Program-made: the position numbers and the translations under genes
NCBI GenBank assembly: GCA_023442495.1
Contig: JAEZZB010000040.1
Location: forward strand, 1 to 10,034
DNA length: 10,034 nt
Origin: Bacillota bacterium
GTDB taxonomy: Bacteria; Bacillota; Clostridia; Tissierellales; Peptoniphilaceae
Direction: 5' to 3'
Part shown: positions 6,285 to 10,034 of the stretch, in pieces
Layout: every line of letters begins with the position of its first letter
How positions within the stretch are numbered: position 1 is the stretch's first letter
The notes under the pieces: generated by a model
Database searches by the model: none
Told to the model about the DNA's origin: nothing
The model's input: only the letters and a program-made list of their open reading frames with translations

Positions 6285-7607
6285 TTACATTGTTATACCT
6301 AAAAATACCTTTGCAACTTCAAATAAAATTATAAGTGAAGTAGTATCGACAATTGTTGTTATAAGTGGACCAGCCATGATAGTTGGATCTATATTTAACT
6401 TAACAGCTACTATCGGTAAAACGGCACCAATTATTTTTGAAATAATAATTGTCATCATAAGCGTTAAAGAAATCGTTAATAATACTGGAATTGTTAAAGT
6501 TCCAAATATAAATAGTCTGATTAAATTAATTATTACCAATGCAATCCCTGTAAAAAATCCAATCTGAAACTCTTTCCAAATAACTTTGAAAATATCTTCC
6601 ATTCCCACCGTTTCTCTAGTAAGCTCTTGAATAAGTGTAGTTGAAGCTTGACTTCCCGCATTTCCACCACTATCCATGAGCATTGGTATAAATGATACAA
6701 GTATAATATTTGTTGCAAGAACGGCTTCATATCTTTCGATGATTAATGATGTTACTGTGGCTGTAACTAAACAAATTACAAGCCATGCAACTCTATTCAT
6801 TGCAATTCTAAAAGGTGGAATGTCTAAATAATCTCTATCTTCTTCGTCTGTTACGATACCTTGTAAATTGTCTAAATCTTCTTTATGTCCATATTCTAAA
6901 ATATCAAGCAATTCTTCAGCTTGAACACTACCAACTAATCTATCTTCAGAATCTACTATTGGAACTGCTGATAGAAAATATCTTTCAGCAAGTCTTGCAA
7001 CATCTTCTTCGTCATCTGTAGCAAGAGCTTTTACTGTAATTGGTTTCATCATATCACCAGCTTTTGTAAATTCCGTTCTAAATATTTCTGCTAGTGGAAT
7101 ATATCCTTTTAAAACTCTTTGAGGTCCAATAACCCAAATTTCTTCAAGATTATCTGCATCAAGAGTTGTTGTTTTTAATTTTTCAATTATTTCATCTATC
7201 GTTGTTTCTTCTCTAACTTCGATATAGTCGACATTCATTATTGAACCAGCACTGTCTTCGGGATACTTTAAAAGAGCATTTATCTTTTCTCTTCTACTAG
7301 GGTCAATATTTCCAATAAGTCTTTTAACTATATTTGCTGGTAATTCTTGAATTGTGTCAACCAATTCGTCAGATTCCAATTCTTGTATCAAGGATTGAAT
7401 ATCTTTTTCTTTTAATAGATTAATTAAATCTTCTTTATCTTCAGAATTTAATAATGAAAAAGTATCGGCTAATTGATCCTTTTCCATTGTACTTATCCAA
7501 ATAATTTTTTCTGAATCTGTTAAATCAACAAACTCCCTTGATAAGTCATAAGCATGAGTTTGTTTAAAATATTCTTTTAATTCTTGTAAATTCTTTTTTA
7601 ATGTCAT
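6285..7607 (-). CDS. mgtE: MgtE family magnesium channel/transporter
   Basis: A membrane Mg2+ channel gated by cytoplasmic Mg2+. The 440 residues show the MgtE layout: an N-terminal helical domain (about 20-125), two CBS domains (about 126-185 and 186-240) that sense Mg2+, a connecting helix (about 243-268), and five membrane segments (about 271-291, 295-311, 346-370, 375-400, 410-436). The family motif PMLMDSGGNAGSQ is at 309-320. Asp420 in TIVDTTSLI corresponds to the pore aspartate that selects Mg2+ in Thermus MgtE. The start directly follows the stop of a 43-codon ORF (TAGATG), and the only SD-like AGGAG is about ten bases upstream, inside that ORF. Expression should be controlled by the M-box and terminator further up, and its translation is probably coupled to the small ORF. 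Confidence 0.96.
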   Translation of the reverse strand: MTLKKNLQELKEYFKQTHAYDLSREFVDLTDSEKIIWISTMEKDQLADTFSLLNSEDKEDLINLLKEKDIQSLIQELESDELVDTIQELPANIVKRLIGNIDPSRREKINALLKYPEDSAGSIMNVDYIEVREETTIDEIIEKLKTTTLDADNLEEIWVIGPQRVLKGYIPLAEIFRTEFTKAGDMMKPITVKALATDDEEDVARLAERYFLSAVPIVDSEDRLVGSVQAEELLDILEYGHKEDLDNLQGIVTDEEDRDYLDIPPFRIAMNRVAWLVICLVTATVTSLIIERYEAVLATNIILVSFIPMLMDSGGNAGSQASTTLIQELTRETVGMEDIFKVIWKEFQIGFFTGIALVIINLIRLFIFGTLTIPVLLTISLTLMMTIIISKIIGAVLPIVAVKLNIDPTIMAGPLITTIVDTTSLIILFEVAKVFLGITM

Positions 7608-7739
7608 CTAATCATTTCTCCTTATAAAATTTGGTAGGTTAGGACTTTTTGGGTAATGCATATAATTTGATTTTTTATTAAAAATAAATTTATTTTGATT
7701 ACTGTGATTGTTCGGGTCACTACTCGAATCAAGTTTCAT
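7608..7739 (-). CDS. 43-residue ORF between the M-box terminator and mgtE, possible leader peptide
   Basis: This ORF starts with ATG at 7739, five bases after a strong AAAAGGAGG (minus strand, about 7745-7753), which lies immediately after the riboswitch terminator's U-tract. It runs 43 codons and its TAG stop abuts the mgtE ATG. The product is hydrophilic and Asn-rich, begins MKLDSSSDPNN, has a regular proline spacing HYPKSPNLPNF (29-38), and ends FIRRND. There is no signal peptide or membrane segment. I know no family for it. Position and overlap with the mgtE ribosome binding site suggest a leader peptide that couples or tunes mgtE translation, by analogy with Salmonella MgtL, to which it shows no clear similarity. 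It could also be a small functional protein. Confidence 0.65.
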   Translation of the reverse strand: MKLDSSSDPNNHSNQNKFIFNKKSNYMHYPKSPNLPNFIRRND

Positions 7740-7754
7740 AACTACCTCCTTTTA

Positions 7755-7782
7755 TAAAAAAACTCCCTTCTAAAAAAGGGAG
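7755..7782 (-). terminator. Intrinsic terminator controlled by the M-box riboswitch
   Basis: On the minus strand CTCCCTT and AAGGGAG form a 7-bp stem with a 6-base loop (7763-7782), followed by TTTTTTT at 7756-7762. It lies between the aptamer and the small ORF, so it is the expression platform: at high Mg2+ the aptamer should favour this hairpin and stop transcription before mgtE. Confidence 0.85.
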
Positions 7783-7805
7783 ACTAAAATTACAAAAAAT
7801 AATTC

Positions 7806-7944
7806 CTGTACAAGCTTTAGCTCAATAGGGCATTGAAATTATATTATCCGTCACCTTCGCGATGACGGATGCTAGCCAGTGCACAATGTCTCCATCATTT
7901 TACGGCAATAATCCATATCCCTAAAGTAGCCTCACCTACCTCTT
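7806..7944 (-). ncRNA. M-box (ykoK) magnesium riboswitch
   Basis: On the minus strand the aptamer shows the conserved blocks in order: TAGGTGAGGCT (7928-7938), GGGATATGG, TTGCCG, the GGAGACA segment, and GAGCTAAAGCTT near the 3' end (gctttagc on the plus strand at 7814-7821). TAGGG near the 5' end pairs with CCCTA near the 3' end, matching the M-box P2 helix. A hairpin CCGTCA with TGACGG forms a variable arm. M-boxes sense Mg2+ and sit ahead of mgtE in many Firmicutes, which is the arrangement here. I could not pair a good P1 closing helix by eye, so the exact ends are approximate. Confidence 0.88.
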
Positions 7945-7947
7945 TCT

Positions 7948-7976
7948 ATACTAACACTTAATAAGTATCATTACAA
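7948..7976 (-). promoter_or_regulatory. Probable promoter of the M-box/mgtE unit
   Basis: On the minus strand TTGTAA (7971-7976) and TAGTAT (7948-7953) are 17 bases apart, and the -10 is preceded by TGT, giving an extended -10. Transcription would begin near 7940-7943, at the 5' edge of the M-box, which is the expected place. Confidence 0.6.
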
Positions 7977-8003
7977 GGGTAATTTTGTAAATTATATCTT
8001 TTT

Positions 8004-9209
8004 TCAATTTATGAGTTCTTTTTTTAATAATTTGTCATAGCTTGCATCCATACCGATAGCACCAAGTGGCGCTGTAATAAGTATGCCAAGTACAGCAACT
8101 GAAAGTATAATATTTCCACTTGTAAGCCCCATTGCAATGGGAATAGACCCTATAGCTGCTTGAACTGTAGCCTTTGGTAAATAACTAATTACACAAAATA
8201 TTCTTTCCTTAAATGTAATATTTGTGCCCATCATGCACACAATAACCCCAATCGCTCTAATTGCAAGTGCAATAAATATCAATAGAATTGCAGGAAGCCC
8301 TGCTTCAAGAGTATATCTTATATCAACTGCTGCCCCTACTAGTACAAATAAAAACACTTCTGCAACAAGCCACATTTTTCCAGTCTTTTCTGCAATTCTA
8401 GATGAAACTAATTTACTAGCTCTTATTTTAATTACAACAGACATTGCAACTACTGCTAAAAGTCCTGAAATAGATATATAATCTTCAATGATATTTTGAA
8501 ATTCTATAAGTCCAAATGCAATGCCCATAATAATTAAAACTTTCAAACTATTTCTAATATATTTACCTCTTTTGTAAAAAAGTTCAAAAAATTCAGTCAA
8601 AATATATCCAACAAATATTCCCAAAACAATTCCAAGTATTATTGAAGTTGGAATATTTATAAAACTCATGAAATTAGTTCTTCCACCAATTGAAATATTT
8701 AAAAATGTAGTAAATAACACTATCACAAATATATCATCCAGTGACGCTCCTGCAAGTATCATCTGTGGAATAGATTCTTTTGTTCCAATTTTTTTCTCAA
8801 TTAAATTAACCATTCTTGGAACAACAACTGCAGGTGAGACAGCTGCTAGAACAGAACCCATAACAAGTGCATCAATTCTTGAAATTCCAAGCATAATAGG
8901 AGCAAAAACAAAATATGCAATTATTTCGAAAGTCGCTGGTAAAAAAGACATAAGTATTGCAGGTCTTCCTACTTTTTTCAAATCTTTCAAATCCAATGTA
9001 ATTCCAGCTTTAATTAGAATAATAATTAAAGCTATTTGACGAAGTTCAGTAGATATTTGTAAAATGGATGAATCAATTAAATCTAACACAAATGGACCTA
9101 ATACAATACCTGTAATTAACATACCGATAATTTTAGGCATATCTATTTTATTCATGATTGAAGCCATTGTTAAACCAATCAAAATTATTAGTGATAGTGA
9201 TCCTAACAT
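8004..9209 (-). CDS. Cation:proton antiporter, CPA2, NHA2/SLC9B-like
   Basis: An integral membrane exchanger (Na_H_Exchanger fold) that should swap Na+ or Li+, perhaps K+, for H+. The 401 residues are nearly all hydrophobic helices, about 12 segments, with a short positive C-terminus. Diagnostic segments are AAVSPAVVVPRM (122-132), the ion-binding pair Asp158-Asp159 in AGASLDDI, and the re-entrant/late motif LPKATVQAAIG (344-354). These resemble the NHA2 (SLC9B) branch more than classic NhaP or KefB. There is no C-terminal TrkA-N/RCK domain, so nucleotide gating is unlikely. GGAGGG lies four bases before the ATG. No terminator is seen after its stop, so transcripts may run into the M-box. Its promoter in 9210-9290 is unclear. 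The ion transported is an inference. Confidence 0.9.
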   Translation of the reverse strand: MLGSLSLIILIGLTMASIMNKIDMPKIIGMLITGIVLGPFVLDLIDSSILQISTELRQIALIIILIKAGITLDLKDLKKVGRPAILMSFLPATFEIIAYFVFAPIMLGISRIDALVMGSVLAAVSPAVVVPRMVNLIEKKIGTKESIPQMILAGASLDDIFVIVLFTTFLNISIGGRTNFMSFINIPTSIILGIVLGIFVGYILTEFFELFYKRGKYIRNSLKVLIIMGIAFGLIEFQNIIEDYISISGLLAVVAMSVVIKIRASKLVSSRIAEKTGKMWLVAEVFLFVLVGAAVDIRYTLEAGLPAILLIFIALAIRAIGVIVCMMGTNITFKERIFCVISYLPKATVQAAIGSIPIAMGLTSGNIILSVAVLGILITAPLGAIGMDASYDKLLKKELIN

Positions 9210-9251
9210 AATTCCCTCCTAAATAAAAATCAAAAAACTTTATTTGAACTC

Positions 9252-9273
9252 GTAGTCACACGGTAGTCACACG
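9252..9273. repeat. Perfect 11-bp tandem repeat upstream of the antiporter
   Basis: GTAGTCACACG occurs twice in direct succession (9252-9262 and 9263-9273) in the short gap between the tRNA operon terminator and the antiporter gene. It is more GC-rich than its surroundings. It could be a paired operator, a remnant of an integration site near the tRNA genes, or a slippage product; the sequence alone does not decide. Confidence 0.8.
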
Positions 9274-9284
9274 GAATTTTTTAG

Positions 9285-9316
9285 ACATAAAGAAAACGGC
9301 TAAAAATAGCCGTTTT
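9285..9316 (-). terminator. Rho-independent terminator of the rRNA-tRNA operon
   Basis: AAAACGGCTA (9293-9302) pairs perfectly with TAGCCGTTTT (9307-9316) around AAAA, followed on the minus strand by TTTTCTTTAT. It begins 11 bases after the 3' end of tRNA-fMet and ends the operon. Confidence 0.9.
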
Positions 9317-9326
9317 AGTGTTTTAA

Positions 9327-9403
<77 letters not shown>

Positions 9404-9482
9404 ATATAAATAAAGTACTTATATGTCAATCATACCCTAAAGGTCTAAACATAAACCACTTCATAAATTTATATTAAACTAA

Positions 9483-9571
9483 TGGTGCCGAGGATCGGAA
9501 TCGAACCGATACGAAGTTTAACCTTCGCAGGATTTTAAGTCCTGTGCGTCTACCTGTTCCGCCACCCCGGC
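9483..9571 (-). tRNA. tRNA-Leu (TAA)
   Basis: An 89-base class II tRNA with encoded CCA. The acceptor arm is GCCGGGG/CCTCGGC (with one wobble), the anticodon stem-loop CAGGA-CTTAAAA-TCCTG gives anticodon TAA, and the long variable arm folds as CGAAG/CTTCG. It lies two bases after tRNA-Asn. Confidence 0.96.
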
Positions 9572-9573
9572 AT

Positions 9574-9648
9574 TGGCTCCCAGGGTGGGATTCGAACCCA
9601 CAACCTATCGGTTAACAGCCGAGTGCTCCGCCATTGAGCTACCTAGGA
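9574..9648 (-). tRNA. tRNA-Asn (GTT)
   Basis: A 75-base tRNA with encoded CCA. The acceptor arm is TCCTAGG/CCTGGGA, the D-arm is GCTC/GAGC, and the anticodon loop CTGTTAA gives GTT. The first anticodon-stem pair is a C-T mismatch. It lies 62 bases after 5S rRNA and just before tRNA-Leu. Confidence 0.95.
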
Positions 9649-9674
9649 ATACATTAATTTATTTAAAAGATTAC

Positions 9675-9700
9675 ATTCAAAAGGCATTTGCCCTTTGAAT
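9675..9700 (-). other. Hairpin between 5S rRNA and tRNA-Asn
   Basis: ATTCAAAAGGC (9675-9685) and GCCCTTTGAAT (9690-9700) form 11 bp with one wobble around a 4-base loop. It has no U-tract in the minus direction, so it is more likely an RNA-processing structure than a terminator. Confidence 0.6.
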
Positions 9701-9710
9701 ATAATCACTA

Positions 9711-9826
9711 TTTGGCGACTACCTACTCTCCCAGGACGTCTCCATCCAAGTACCATCAGCGTTGAAGGACTTAACTTCTGTGTTCGAGATGGGAACAGGT
9801 GTATCCCCTTCACTATTGTCACCACA
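9711..9826 (-). rRNA. rrf: 5S ribosomal RNA
   Basis: On the minus strand the conserved core CCATCTCGAACACAGAAGTTAAG, split by loops B and C, is followed by the GATGGTACTTGG and GGGAGAGTAGG segments. The ends TGGTGAC and GTCGCCA pair as helix I, fixing the gene within a base or two. Length is about 116 bases, normal for Firmicutes. Confidence 0.95.
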
Positions 9827-9857
9827 TATTTATCTTATCTAATACTAAGAAATATTT

Positions 9858-10034
9858 CTGGTCAAACTTCCGAGTTATTAGTATCGATTAGCTACATACA
9901 TTACTGTACTTCCACCTTCGACCTATCTACCTTGTTTTCTACAAGGACTCTTTTAGAAATCTTATCTTGAGGGGGGCTTCGTACTTAGATGCCTTCAGCA
10001 CTTATCCCTTCCAGACTTAGCTACTCAGCCGTGC
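9858..10034 (-). rRNA. rrl: 23S ribosomal RNA, 3' end (partial)
   Basis: The minus strand enters at the right edge with GCACGGCTGAGTAGCTAAGT and shows the typical terminal segments of bacterial 23S: GATAAGTGCTGAAGGCATCT, GGTCGAAGGTGGAAGT, CAGTAATG, GATACTAATA and TTTGACC. The last marks the 3' end near 9858-9860. About 177 bases are present; the remainder, and any 16S gene, lie outside the window. Confidence 0.96.

Noticed and set aside
7605..7616. ATG-ATT-AGA-TGA on the minus strand, a three-codon ORF overlapping the mgtE start by ATGA.
   Set aside because: The SD-like GGAG is only two bases from this ATG, too close for good initiation, and the longer 43-codon ORF explains the region better.
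8224..9039. Plus-strand ORFs of 85 and 123 codons opposite the antiporter.
   Set aside because: They are antisense shadows of a hydrophobic membrane protein gene, without ribosome binding sites.
9404..9482. TTGACA on the minus strand in the tRNA-Leu to tRNA-fMet spacer, suggesting a separate promoter for tRNA-fMet.
   Set aside because: No -10 box lies at a proper distance before the tRNA 5' end; the match is probably chance.
9643..9970. ORFs on both strands across the 5S and 23S region.
   Set aside because: They lie in structural RNA genes and show no protein-like features.

Overview
The window is AT-rich (roughly 70% A+T by eye) chromosomal DNA of a low-GC Gram-positive bacterium (Firmicutes/Bacillota). 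This is suggested by strong GGAGG ribosome binding sites, Rho-independent terminators with U-tracts, an M-box magnesium riboswitch upstream of mgtE, Bacillus/Clostridium-like proteins, and tRNA genes with encoded CCA ends. The content would fit an anaerobic coccus of the Peptoniphilaceae type, but the family is a guess. No phage, transposon or CRISPR signature is visible; it reads as ordinary core and niche metabolism.

Layout. (1) At 1-1890 (minus, cut by the left edge) lies a signal-less GH92 alpha-mannosidase, divergent from manA (2021-2977, plus), the type I mannose-6-phosphate isomerase; together they form a small mannose-catabolism locus. (2) A bidirectional terminator at 3051-3075 separates manA from a minus-strand run of apparently independent genes: a peroxiredoxin, an unassigned 76-residue protein, a single-domain FMN-binding lipoprotein, and glycerol kinase glpK. 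Most are followed by a hairpin. (3) A magnesium unit on the minus strand runs from a promoter (7948-7976) through an M-box riboswitch (about 7806-7944), an intrinsic terminator (7755-7782) and a previously untracked 43-codon ORF (7608-7739) whose stop codon abuts the ATG of mgtE (6285-7607). (4) A Na+/H+ antiporter of the NHA2/SLC9B-like kind (8004-9209) lies just upstream of the M-box with no evident terminator between them. (5) The right end is the distal part of an rRNA operon on the minus strand: 23S 3' end, 5S, tRNA-Asn(GTT), tRNA-Leu(TAA), initiator tRNA-fMet(CAT), then a terminator.

How the genes work together. GH92 would release mannose, or possibly mannose 6-phosphate, inside the cell, and ManA feeds mannose 6-phosphate to glycolysis as fructose 6-phosphate. 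GlpK brings glycerol in as glycerol 3-phosphate. The lipoprotein probably carries covalent FMN outside the membrane for electron transfer. MgtE is controlled by Mg2+ through the M-box.

The observations most worth a second look are the small ORF between the M-box terminator and mgtE, the Asn-Gln pair of the GH92 protein where many family members have Glu, and the loss in GlpK of the histidine that HPr phosphorylates in related Firmicutes.
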